Shown here piece by piece: positions 30,530 to 40,848 of a stretch of DNA of 64,000 bases. The notes under the pieces were generated by a model. It had not been told where the DNA came from. It made no database searches and saw only the letters and a program-made list of their open reading frames with translations. Source of the stretch: Prorocentrum cordatum. Taxonomy: Eukaryota; Sar; Dinophyceae; Prorocentrales; Prorocentraceae. A program made the translations under genes and the position numbers. Location of the stretch: NCBI GenBank assembly GCA_963575745.1, contig CAUYUJ010019609.1, forward strand, positions 106,563 to 170,562. Direction: 5' to 3'. Each line of letters begins with the position of its first letter. The first letter of the stretch is position 1.

Positions 30530-31283
30530 GAACCCAAAATTGACGACAGTTACAGGTTTTGGATGACCCGCTCGGATTACCAACATGATCTGCGGGCCCC
30601 ATAGGGAGGGGGCTCCCGCCTGAGACTTCCTCGCAGTTCACTCACAGACGAGGCTCCCGCCTGAGACTTCCTCCATATTCAGGCTTGAGGAGCCCAAAAG
30701 TGACGACAGTTACAGGGTTCCGATGACCCGCTCGGATTACCAACATGATCTGCGGGCCCCATAGGGAGGGGGCTCCCGCCTGAGACTTCCTCACAATTCA
30801 CTCAGAGACGAGGCTCCCGCCTGAGACTTCCTCCAAATTCAGGCTTGACGAGCCCAAAAGTGACGACAGTTACAGGGTTCCGATGACCCGCTCGGATTAC
30901 CAACATGATCTGCGGGCCCCATAGGGAGGGGGCTCCCGCCTGAGCCTTCCTCCGAATTCACTCACAGACGAGGCTCCCGCCTGAGACTTCCTCCAAATTC
31001 AGGCTTGAGGAGCCCAGAATTGACGACAGTTACAGGGTTCCGATGACCCGCTCGGATTACCAACATGATCTGCGGGCCCCATAAGGAGGGAGCTCCCGCC
31101 TGAGACTTCCTCCCAATTCACTCACAGACGAGGCTCCCGCCTGAGACTTCCTCCATTTTCAGGCCTGGGGAGCCCAAAAGTGACGACAGTTACAGGAGTT
31201 CCGATGACCCGCTCGGATTACCAACATGATCTGCGGGCCCCATAGGGAGGGGGCTCCCGCCTGAGACTTCCTCACAATTTACT
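30530..31283 (-). repeat. 161-bp tandem repeat, 5 copies
   Basis: TGACGACAGTTACAGG starts at about 30541, 30702, 30862, 31021 and 31182, giving a 159-161-bp period. Each unit contains GATGACCCGCTCGGATTACC, GATCTGCGGGCCCCATA and two copies of GGCTCCCGCCTGAGACTTCC. Read on the minus strand each unit includes TTTTGGGCTCCTCAAG or a variant, a near copy of the helicase exon's acceptor site. The array is probably intronic. Confidence 0.9.
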
Positions 31284-31565
31284 CAACGATGATGAGGATG
31301 AGGATGAGGAGTGGTGGTGAAGATGAGTGGTGAAGAGGATGATGATTGATTGTGAGTGGTGGTGGCGATGATGATGTTTGAATGAGGATGATGCCGATGC
31401 CGATGATGATGATGATGTTCGTGAGCGTGTGAGAGAGTGCGAGTGATGATGATGATGAGTATGTGAGTGACTAAGCATGTGAGAGAGCATCATCGATGAT
31501 GCTGATGAGGTTGATGATGAGAGAGTGTGAGTGAATGTGAGTGGGTGTGTGTGTGTGTTCCTGTT
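31284..31565. repeat. (GAT)n/(GTGA)n microsatellite
   Basis: Irregular GATGAT, GAGGAT and GTGAGTG runs ending in a short GT tract. Minus-strand frames read Ser/His/Thr-rich peptides by composition only. Confidence 0.9.
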
Positions 31566-32117
31566 CCTGCGCGGGGTGTCCAGAGAAAACAAGAACCCCA
31601 CTTTGGATGTGGGGAAAAACTATTCGTACTCTGCTTTTTTTTTGAGATGGTGATGGTTTTCTTGACTTAACTCGAGCTGCAGATGAGCTACACAGCTGTT
31701 CGGCACAATAATGGGGAGGAAATCATCAGGCGCGAGAGTCTGCGGTACCTAGAGGCCTGATCTCGGTCTGCTATCAGCGCCGGGGCTGAAAAACTGTTCG
31801 TACTCTGCATTTTTCGAGATGGTGATACTTTCCTTGACTTAACTCGAGCTGCAGATGAGCTGCCGAGCTGTTCAGCACAGCGGAAGGAAATAATCAGACG
31901 CGCTGGGGCCGCAAAACTAGTCGCACTCTGTTAATTTTTAGAAATGGTGATGCAGTGTCCAGACGCCTGAACTCGGCCTGGTATGTCTATCATTTCATTC
32001 CAGAGGATATTTTCCCTGGCTCCTGCTTCTCCTCCACGTCCTCCTCCATGAGACCCCGCGCTCGCGCGTGCAATGCGAGATTGCCGCGCCCGCATTGCGC
32101 GAGGCAGCTCTACGAGT

Positions 32118-32160
32118 TCCCGGCGGTAACCAAGGTTGACGGTTTACCACCGGCTCCCAG
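32118..32160 (-). repeat. 3'-tail hairpin, minus orientation
   Basis: TTCCCGGCGGTAACCAAGG, then TTGACGGTTTACCACCGGC. It lies in the opposite orientation to most copies in the window and follows the inverted composite element, consistent with that element having been inserted in the other direction. Confidence 0.8.
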
Positions 32161-32904
32161 TTAGCAGAGTACGAATACTTCTTCAGCCCCAGCGCTGATT
32201 ACAGACCGAGTTCGCGCGTCTGAACTTAAAACTATAGCGCCTGACGATTTCCTTCCCATTTCTGTGCCGAGATGCTCTGTAGCTCATCTGCAACTCGATT
32301 CAAGTCGAGAAAAGCATCACCATCTCGAAAAATTGACAGCGCACGAATACTGTTTCAGCCCCAGCGCTGATAGCAGACCGAGATCAGGCGTCTAGATGCA
32401 GTAAACTAGCGCGTCCGACGATTTCCTTCCGATTTATGTGCTGAACAGCTCTGTACTTCATCTGTTGCTCGAGTTAAGACGAGAAAACCAAGACCATCTC
32501 CAAGAAATTACCAGAGTACAAATACTTTTTCAGACCCAGCGCTGTAGCAGACCGCCTCGAGGCGTCTAAATACGTCGGACCACCGCGCCTGATCATTTGC
32601 TCCCAGTTGATGTGCCAAAGAGCTCTGTAGCTCATCTGCAACTCAATAAAGTCCAGAGAATCATCATCATCGCAAAAAAATTTAATACATTACGAATAAT
32701 TTTGCAAACCTGGCTCGAGTAGCAGACCGGGTTCAGACCTGTAGACGCTGGAGACGAACGCGCCTGATGATTCTGGATCGATTACGTGTGCATACCAGCT
32801 CTGTAGCGGTCCTACAGCTTGAGTTAAGTTCAGAAAACCGACAGCACTTGTCAACATGACTCGAACAGCCGATCCCGCCCACATGCTTTTTGGCAGTAAT
32901 ACCT
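32161..32904 (+). repeat. family A units and partial tail
   Basis: About four A units in plus orientation (AGCAGACCGAGTTC, GCGCCTGA, CTCGAGTTAAG) end at CGATCCCGCCCACATGCTTT. The A tail is replaced at 32902 by an inverted B terminus. Confidence 0.72.
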
Positions 32905-33897
32905 CGTAGAGCTCGTCGGCAAGATGAGCTTAGGAGGAATTCGGGCGATGGGTGGAGCTAGTTGGCCAACCCGACGTCAAGAGACAATGTGATGACTTCG
33001 GGTCGGTTTTGCAAAGAATTGAAAGCTATGTCATAATTCATTATGAGAAACCCGATTTTTCTCACGTGTAGTGGGTTATGCCGCGTCTGCCAGTGAAATT
33101 CTCAGGTCCGTAGCTGCACTATTACTGTCAAAGACTTGCAGGAACCAACTGCGTTCGGAGTCATCTTGACACGCGTTCACGGTTTTCTCTACTTCATTCG
33201 AGATTTCGGAGAGCTACAGAGCCGATGCCCACAGAAACCGATTCAGAATCATCAGACGCGTTCGTTTGTTGCATCTAGAGGCCTCAACTCGGTCTGTCAC
33301 TCGAGCTAGGTCCGTCAAACTATTTGTTATTCGAGTCATCTTGATCAGTAATGTCAGTTTTCTGTACTCAACTCAAGATTCAGAGGAGCTACAGAGCTGG
33401 TACGCAAATACAACCGATTCAGTATCACCAGGCGCGTGCGTCTGTTGCATCGAGAGGCCTGAATTCGCTCTGCGACTCGAGCTAGGTACACAGCACTAGT
33501 CGTATTTCTCAAGTTCTATTTAGAGGCGCAGTCAGCAGTTTGCACTTAACTCTAGCTGTAGCACAGCCACAGAGCTGGTACACACAGAAAGCGATAAAGA
33601 ATTATGAAGGGCGTTTGGCTGAAGCATCGAGAGCTCTAAACAGAGTCTGCTTCTCGAGCTAAGTCCGCAAAACTATTTATTTGTATGCGACCGAGTTTTC
33701 AAAGTTTTTTGGCTCGCTTGAGCTTGCTTCACGTGTTCCAAAGAACTCGACAAGAAAAGAGCTGTGCGAGGTCCCGGCGGAAACCAGGTTGACGGTTTAC
33801 CGCCGGCGCTCAGTTGGTACCGGATCGAGCTGAGATTAAGATGGCGATCGCAAATAAGATGGAATATGGGGGGAAGAATATTGGAGCTCTAGCGGAC
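32905..33897 (-). repeat. inverted B and A fragments with minus-oriented hairpin
   Basis: CTCGTAGAGCTCGTCGG begins an inverted B segment (GGAGCTAGTTGGCCAACC, GGTCCGTAGCTGCA) to about 33145. Inverted A units follow (GGCCTGAATTCGCTCTGCG, CTCGAGCTAGGT) to about 33700. A minus-oriented hairpin lies at 33772-33813 (GGCGGAAACCAGG, TTGACGGTTTACCGCCGG), and a short plus-oriented A tail fragment follows (33817-33897). Confidence 0.65.
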
Positions 33898-35122
33898 TGG
33901 GCGCCGGCGGTAAGCCGTCAACCTTTGTTACCGCCGGGGGACTCGCAGAGCTTCCTGACAACATATAATGTCGAAAAAAAATACACCGAAAAAATATGTT
34001 TTTGAGCCCAAGCAATTTCAGACCTCTCGGATGCAACAGCCGAATGCCCCCGATGCTTCCGGATTGTCTTCTGTACGAGCTCTGTAGCTCTCCTACAGCC
34101 CGAGTTACGTGCGTAGATCGACAGCACATCTCAAGATGACTCGAACAATACGAATAGTTTGGCAAACCTAGCTCGAGTATCAGACCGAGTTCAGACCTCT
34201 GCATGCGACAGGCGGACGCGTCTGATGTCTCTGAATCGATTCCTGTGATACCAGCCCTGCAGCCCCCCCTACAGCCCGAGTTAAGTGCAGAAAACCGACA
34301 GCACCTCTCAGGATGACTCGAACAATACGAATAGTTTTGCGGACCTAGTTCGGGCAGCAGACAGAGTTCGGAGCTCTGGATTCGACAGACGGACGCGCCT
34401 GATGTCTCCGAATCGATCCCAGTGATTACCAGCCATGCAGCCCCCCCTACAGCCCGAGTTAAGTGCAGAGAACCGACAGCATCTCTCAAGATGACTCGAA
34501 CAATACGAATAGTTTCGCGGTTCTAGATCGGGCAGCAGACCGAGTTCAGAGCTCTGGATTCAACGAACAACGGCCACTGATGATTATGAATTAGATTCTG
34601 TACGCATCAGCTCTGTAGCTGTCCTCTAGCTCGAGTTAAGTACAGAAAAACGAGAGCGTCTGTCAAGATGACTCGAATAATACAAATAGGTTTGCGGACC
34701 TAGCTCGGCTAGCAGACCGAGTTCAGACCTCTGGAATCAACAGGCGAACGCGCCTGATCATTCTGAATCGATTAGCTGTGCTTACCAGCTCTGTAGCTGT
34801 CCTGAAGCTCGAGTTATCTTGAGAAAACTGTCAGCGCGTGATAAGATGACTCGAAACGGCCGATCCCGCCCGTGTGCTTTTTGGCAGTAAAAGGTACCCG
34901 ATCGAGCTGAGATCAAGATGGCGAGCGGGAATAAGACCGAATATCACGGGAAAAAATACTAGAGCTCGAACGAATTGAGGAATTTCGCGAACAAAATTTT
35001 CAACCGACCAAAAGTCACCAAAAGGTCCGTCGAGATTTTCCTTGCCAACTAGCTCTCCAGCGCCCCGGAATTACTCTTAAGCTTCCAGCATCAAATTGCT
35101 AAGGGAAGCTCTACGAGTTACT
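33898..35122 (+). mobile_element. hairpin plus complete family A element
   Basis: A good reference copy. It has a hairpin (33898-33939), left TIR GACTCGCAGAGCTTCCTG, an AT-rich stretch (CATATAATGTCGAAAAAA), five internal units, the conserved tail (CGGCCGATCCCGCCCGTGTG, GGTACCCGATCGAGCTGAGA, GGTCCGTCGAGATTTTCCTT) and right TIR GGGAAGCTCTACGAGTTA. The ends ACTCG.AGAGCTTCC and GGAAGCTCTACGAGT are inverted repeats. No ORF shows a recognisable protein. Confidence 0.82.
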
Positions 35123-37253
35123 GGGCGCCGGCGGTAAATCGTCAACCTTCGTTACCGCTGGGGGACTCGTAGAGCTTCCTGACAACATATAATGTCGAAA
35201 AAAAACACAGGAAAAAAAGTTTTTCAGCCCAGGCAATTTCAGACCTCTCCGATGTAACAGCCGAACGCCCCCGATGCTTCTGGATTGTCTTCTGTACGAG
35301 CTCTGTAGCTCTGCTACAGCCCGAGTTACGTGCGTAAATCAACAGCACCTCTCAAGATGACTCGAACAATACGAATAGTTTGGCAAACCTAGCTCGAGTA
35401 TCAGACCGAGTTCAGATCTCTGCATGCGACAGGCGGACGCGTCTGATGTCTCTGAATCGATTCCTGTGAGTACCAGCCCTGCAGCCCCCCTACAGCCCGA
35501 GTTACGTGCAGGAACCCGACAGCACCTCTCAGGATTACTCGAACAATACAAATAGTTTCGCGGACCTAGTTCGGGCAGCAGACAGAGTTCGGAGCTCTGG
35601 ATTCGAAAGGCGGACGCACCTGATGTCTCCGAATCGATTCCAGTGATTACCAGCCATGCAGCCCCCCCACAGCCCGAGTTGAGTGCAGAGAACCGACAGC
35701 ATCTCTCAAGATGACTCGAACAATACGAATAGTTTCGCGATTCTAGATCGGGCAGCAGACCGAGTTCAGAGCTCTGGATTCAACAGACAACGGCCACTGA
35801 TGATTCTGAATCAGATTCTGTACGTATCAGCTCTGTAGCTGTCCTGTAGCTCGAGTTAAGTACAGAAAATCGAGAGCGTCTGTCAAGATGACTCGAATAA
35901 TACGAATAGGTTTGCGGACCTAGCTCGGCTAGCAGACCGAGTTCAGACCTCTGGGTTCAACAGGCGAACGCGCCTGATCATTCTGAATCGATTAGCTGTG
36001 CTTACCAGCTCTGTAGCTGTCCTAAAGCTCGAGTTATCTTGAGAAAACCGACAGCGCGTGACAAGATGACCCGAAACGGCCGATCCCGCCCGTGTGCTTT
36101 TTGCCAGTAAAAGGTACCCGATCGAGCTGAGATCAAGATGGCGAGCGGGAATAAGATCGAATATCACGGGAAGAAATACTAGAGCTCTAACGAATGGTTG
36201 AATTTCGAGAACAAAATGGCAGCCGAACGCCCCCGATGCTTCTGGATTGTCTTCTGTACGAGCTCTGTAGCTCTTCTACAGCCCGAGTTACGTGCGTAAA
36301 TCGACAGCACCTCTCAAGATGACTGGAACAATACGAATTGTTTGGCAAACCTAGCTCGAGTATCAGACCGAGTTCAGACCTCTGCATGCGACAGGCGGAC
36401 GCGTCTGATGTCTCTGAATCGATTCCTGTGATTACCAGCCCTGCAGCCCCCCTACAGCCCGAGTTAAGTGCAGGAAACCGACAGCACCTCTCAGGAGGAC
36501 TCGAACAATACGAATAGTTTCGCGGACCTAGTTGGGGCAGTAAACAGAGTTCGGAGCTCTGGATTCGAAAGGCGGACGCACCTGATGTCTCGAATCGATT
36601 CCAGTGATTACCAGCCATGCAGCCCCCCACAGCCCGAGTTGAGTGCAGAGAACCGACAGCATCTCTCAAGATGACTCGAACAATACGAATAGTTTCGCGA
36701 TTCTAGATCGGGCAGCAGACCGAGTTCAGAGCTCTGGATTCAACAGACAACGGCCACTGATGATTCTGAATCAGATTCTGTACGCATCAGCTCTGTAGCT
36801 GTCCTGTAGCTCGAGTTAAGTACAGAAAACCGAGAGCGTCTGTCAAGATGACTCGAATAATACGAATAGGTTTGCGGACCTAGCTCGGCTAGCAGACCGA
36901 GTTCAGACCTCTGGGTTCAACAGGCGAACGCGCCTGATCATTCTGAATCGATTAGCTGTGCTTACCAGCTCTGTAGCTGTCCTAAAGCTCGAGTTATCTT
37001 GAGAAAACCGACAGCGCGTGACAAGATGACCCGAAACGGCCGATCCCGCCGGAGTGCTTTTTGGCAGTAAAAGGTACGCAATCGAGCTGAGATCAAGATG
37101 GCGAGCGGGAATAAGATCGAATATCACGGGAAAAAATACTAGAGCTCGAACGAACGGTTGAATTTCGAGAACAAAATGTTCAACCGACCAAAAGTCACCA
37201 AAAGGTCCGTCGAGATTTTTCTTGCCAACTAGCTCTCCAGCGCCCCGGAATTA
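35123..37253 (+). mobile_element. family A elements, fused tandem pair
   Basis: A hairpin (to 35162) and a normal A copy run to about 36218, where the tail (GAGAACAAAATG) jumps straight into the first unit of a second copy (GCAGCCGAACGCCCCCGATG) without hairpin or TIR. The second copy runs to 37253 and is cut by the LINE 3' end. The two halves are nearly identical, pointing to recent unequal exchange. Confidence 0.75.
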
Positions 37254-39913
37254 CTGGGCGCCGGCGGTAAACCGTCAACCTTCCTTTTTGCGGACTTTGC
37301 GGTCGACTGTGCAGGCTTTCCAGCCTAGTCGGAAGCAAGGAGCGGGCGCATCGGGAGTAGGCGGAAGCCTCACCGATCCAAACGATCAGAGGCGAAAGCC
37401 AACTCTTATTAGGAGGATGAGAGGTCAAGCACACACACACGACAAACGAGGGCATGGCGTGAGTGAGCACAATCAAAATCACATCATATCCTGTCCGAAA
37501 TACGCTTGTACAACCCGCGGCAAGATCATAATCGTATGCTCAACGGCCGAGACCTCGGCATCAGTCACTGTTGAAGTTGGATCAATCGAGAACGCCGCAC
37601 TGTACACCTCCGTCCAAATGATCTCATGGCTGAGTGGCTGCCTTGAGAGTCTCGATACCCTTCCAACATCTATCCAGCACCCGACTCCCACGCCGTCGCA
37701 AGAGACACCACCATCGAATCCAGCTCTGATGGCACAAACGCGAAACACCTGTTGTAACTGAGGGGCGTGAAGCCCTATCCTATCTCGAATCACTGGTGGC
37801 CCGACGCGGGCCGTATGAGTGAGTACATCTGCACGTGTGTTCCATTCCCTATGTGTGTGGTCAATAATTTCCCTCCCGTGACAGGCGGGCCTAATTCCAT
37901 GTCTTTGACACATGTTGTCGAGTTGGTTTATCATTCTGTTGATCCTATCTTGATACCTACGATTTAGCACCCTCCAGACACCCTGCAGCCAAGACACCAC
38001 CAGAAGACTGTCCCCAGAAATATACACAGGGATCCCAAATGAGTCGAGGTCGTACTCAACCTCCTTCATATTTTGTAACGCAATACGTTTGGCCAGTTTG
38101 TCGTTGAACGCCGCAGTGCCCTCTTGGGCCCCATAGGTGTGTAGGTCGCTTTGTGTGATAGTAAGTACCTCCTGCGGGGCCCCACCTGTTGTACCGTACC
38201 CTTTTCTTTTCTGAAAGTAACTCAGCATCGTCCGTGTACACATGTGCTCGCAGAACTGAACATACGCAGCATCTGTCGGCACAAAGGACTCCCACCATTT
38301 GAGTCCGTAGAATTCGCAGAAAGAAAATAGCCAGCATCTCTGGCCGACAGCTCGACCTGAACTAACATGTCTCCTTTTTAGCTGCGAAGCCTCTTGGAAG
38401 TGAAACATACCCCGCAAGCACTCAGACGCATCCGTCCTGAGTCTGTCCCACAATGGGCCATACGCAACCGTAGTCATGTGGTGATCTCTCCACGTACGTT
38501 GCGTCGAAGATATATCCTCATGAGAAGCAGTACACATCATAGAAATGAAATCTGCAGCATCCTTCGCGGAGTTCCACACCATACGAAGAAATCTCTGCAA
38601 CAAACTCGCAAATCCATAAGATCGGAATTGCTCTCTGGCCTCGTGGTATCGTCGTCGGTTCCAGTCCGCCATAATCTCCTCCTCTCTCCTCGGCCGTCGA
38701 AACATACGGCACAAACACCATCCCTCGAAGGCATTGAGCATGTGTAGCGAGGAAGCATCCGCAGTACATGTCTCTAGACAATACAACGCCATACTCTGCA
38801 CCTTGTCTTGATAACGGCAAAACTTATCACGAACAGCAACCGCTCTGTTACGAAAGAAATTCGATTGTCCAATGAAACAAGCTCGAGCCTCCTTGATGCG
38901 ATATTCAACATCAGGATGAGCAGGCACTAGGTATGTGGAGAAAATCTCATGACCCAATACTTTCACACTGCCAACACGTCGAAGTCTAAAGCCCTGATAT
39001 CTCGAGCACGCAGGTATACACAAATCCTCGCTGGTAAGTATATGTCCGTCACCGTCCACTTTAGCATTCTCCCCACATGTCATGTACAACAGGCTGCTAT
39101 CCTTCCACCTCATCCCCCAGTCATGTAGTGGTAGTGTTAGATCGTGCATCATCTGAGCCAACATAGTTGAGGAGGCAGAGACAAGGTAGCAGTTGTCCGC
39201 CCACACAAAGTGGTTCACAGTTGTCCGTCGCTCATACTCACCACAGACGCTCTCCAGCACATACCCCACACCTCTACTGTCCCAATCCCGAAATATAGGT
39301 CCCCACATGGCACATATGATAAGATTAAATAGAAGAGGCCCCTCAGGGCCGCCCGTCCGTATGCAGACGTCCCAGTTGATGTCGTGAATGGCCATACCCT
39401 CGACAACTAACGACCCCGTAGTGCAAACCAGCGGTGATAGCAAAGCATACTGGAGATAGGCAGGAATATTGGCATGGCACATAGCACGTTTGGCGTTTAG
39501 AAGGCTGCAGTGGTCGAACGCTTGTTTGATATCGGCGTTAGCGATATGGACCGTCTGATCTTTTCCCCAGATGTCCCCGTGTTGAGCCAGAGCCTTGAGG
39601 GCCCCCACAATTTCCACCGTCTTACGTCCCTCCTGGAAGCCGTAGATGCCCAGGGGTCCCATGAGGCCAGCCCGAGACACAAATTGTTCGACCAAGATCA
39701 CCACGCAAGCAGAGTACCAACGGCTGAGACTGTTTTGCAGACAGAGGTACCGCGCATCTGTCAGCGATGTCAAGCTCGGCAGCTTGGGCATGAAGGCGAT
39801 CAAAATCTGCCTCCAATCCTGCGGATACTGCCGTGCCAAGCGAAATATATCATCAAACATCCGAGCAACGCCACGCAAAGTCGCCCACGGCAATGCCTTG
39901 AGGATTTCACAAC
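37254..39913 (-). mobile_element. 5'-truncated LINE, third copy
   Basis: The minus strand carries RT plus permuted RNase H, a 3' UTR with AATAAGAGTT, the segment CAGTCGACCGCAAAGTCCGC, and the terminus GGTTGACGGTTTACCGCCGG followed by CGCCCAGT. It sits inside the A-repeat mosaic. On the right it joins CCGCCGGGGGACTCGTAGAG, which in other copies is the second half of the hairpin. The LINE body therefore replaces only the hairpin loop region. Confidence 0.87.
37479..39911 (-). CDS. LINE reverse transcriptase with permuted RNase H, N-terminally truncated
   Basis: The open frame (876 residues from 40109) includes about 66 N-terminal residues that come from A-repeat and hairpin DNA; RT homology starts near residue 67 (39911). 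Landmarks: NSLSRWYSACVVILVEQ (126-142), YGFQEGRKT (156-164), motif A Asp193 in NADIKQAFD, motif B in RTGGPEGPLLFNL (251-263), and motif C WADN (303-306). A linker with FSFCEFYGLKWWESF follows. The RNase H signatures are rotated: SGDS with Asp700, NTRAD with Asp761, GFDGG with Asp799, and TDAEV with Glu852. The RT is otherwise intact and the best template for structure prediction in the window. It probably lost its endonuclease and ORF1 by 5' truncation. Confidence 0.88.
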   Translation of the reverse strand, partial: CEILKALPWATLRGVARMFDDIFRLARQYPQDWRQILIAFMPKLPSLTSLTDARYLCLQNSLSRWYSACVVILVEQFVSRAGLMGPLGIYGFQEGRKTVEIVGALKALAQHGDIWGKDQTVHIANADIKQAFDHCSLLNAKRAMCHANIPAYLQYALLSPLVCTTGSLVVEGMAIHDINWDVCIRTGGPEGPLLFNLIICAMWGPIFRDWDSRGVGYVLESVCGEYERRTTVNHFVWADNCYLVSASSTMLAQMMHDLTLPLHDWGMRWKDSSLLYMTCGENAKVDGDGHILTSEDLCIPACSRYQGFRLRRVGSVKVLGHEIFSTYLVPAHPDVEYRIKEARACFIGQSNFFRNRAVAVRDKFCRYQDKVQSMALYCLETCTADASSLHMLNAFEGWCLCRMFRRPRREEEIMADWNRRRYHEAREQFRSYGFASLLQRFLRMVWNSAKDAADFISMMCTASHEDISSTQRTWRDHHMTTVAYGPLWDRLRTDASECLRGMFHFQEASQLKRRHVSSGRAVGQRCWLFSFCEFYGLKWWESFVPTDAAYVQFCEHMCTRTMLSYFQKRKGYGTTGGAPQEVLTITQSDLHTYGAQEGTAAFNDKLAKRIALQNMKEVEYDLDSFGIPVYISGDSLLVVSWLQGVWRVLNRRYQDRINRMINQLDNMCQRHGIRPACHGREIIDHTHREWNTRADVLTHTARVGPPVIRDRIGLHAPQLQQVFRVCAIRAGFDGGVSCDGVGVGCWIDVGRVSRLSRQPLSHEIIWTEVYSAAFSIDPTSTVTDAEVSAVEHTIMILPRVVQAYFGQDMM

Positions 39914-40848
39914 CCGCCGGGGGACTCGTAGAGCTTCCTGACAATATATAATATGGGCAAAAAAATGTAGAGAACGAATAGTTTTTCAGCCCAAGCGATT
40001 TCAGACCTCTCGATGCAACAGCCGAACGCCCCCGATGCTTCTGGATTGTCTTTTTTGCGAGCTCTGTAGCTCTCCTAAAGCCCGAGTTTCGTGCGTGAAT
40101 CGACAGCACCTCTCAAGTAACAAAACGAATAGGGCAACCCAGCTCGAGTATCAGACTGAGTTCAGACCTCTGAATGCGACATGCGGTGATGTCTGCGAAC
40201 CGACGACGCGCCTAATCTCTTCGAATCGATACCTGTGACCACCAGCACTGTAGCCCCCCCCAGCCCGAGTTGAGTGCAGAAAACCGAGAGTACTTCTCGA
40301 GATGACTCGAACAATACGAATAGTTTCGCGATTCTAGATCGGGCAGCAGACCGAGTTCAGAGCTCTGGATTCATGCGACTGATGATTATAAATCAGTTTT
40401 TGTAAGCATCAGCTCTGTAGCTGTCCTATAGCTCGAATTGAATACAGAAAACCGAGAGCGTCAGTCAAGATGACTCGAATAATACGAATAGGTTTGCGGA
40501 CCTAGCTCGGTTAGCAGACCGAGTTCAGACCTCTGGATGCAACAGACGAACGCGCCTGATCATTCTGAATCGATTAGCTGTGCTTATCAGCTCTGTAGCT
40601 GTCCTCAAGCTCAGTTATGTTCAGAAAACCGACAGTGCGTATCAAGATGACTCGAAACGGCCGATACCGCCTGGACGCTTTTTGGCAGTCAAAGGTACTC
40701 GATCGAGCTGAGATCGAAATGGCGAGTGGGAATAAGATCGAATAGCACGGGAAGAAATACTAGAGCTCTAACGAATGGTTGAATTTCGAGAACAAAATTT
40801 TCAAGCGACCAAAAGCCAGACAAGGTCCGTCGAGATTTTTCTTGGCAA
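39914..40848 (+). mobile_element. family A element
   Basis: Left TIR GACTCGTAGAGCTTCCTG, AT-rich stretch, about four units and the A tail to CGAGATTTTTCTTGGCAACT. The right TIR is missing; a new hairpin starts at 40849. It is the downstream remainder of the element that carries the LINE. Confidence 0.75.

Larger units (their letters stand above)
28806..32160 (-). mobile_element. inverted A/C composite element carrying a helicase exon
   Basis: The block is bounded by CTCGTAGAGCTTCCC (28806) and GGCAGCTCTACGAG (32104-32117), followed by a minus-strand hairpin (32118-32160). Read on the minus strand it starts with a family C head, continues with A units (32020-31610), a GAT-rich microsatellite, five 161-bp repeats and a helicase exon, then returns to A units (29570-29080) and the standard A tail (28806-29080). 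The foreign DNA thus sits between halves of one repeat element. Either the element captured gene sequence, or several insertions and duplications happened to nest here. Confidence 0.55.

Noticed and set aside
29854-30537. 227-residue minus-strand frame overlapping the helicase exon
   Set aside because: It is in a different phase, Arg/Ala/Gly-rich by GC composition, and lacks motifs, while the 29979 frame has clear helicase motifs.
37479-40109. The full 876-residue frame as a natural protein
   Set aside because: The first 66 or so residues are encoded by A-repeat and hairpin DNA at the insertion junction, so only the part from about 39911 onward is taken as RT.
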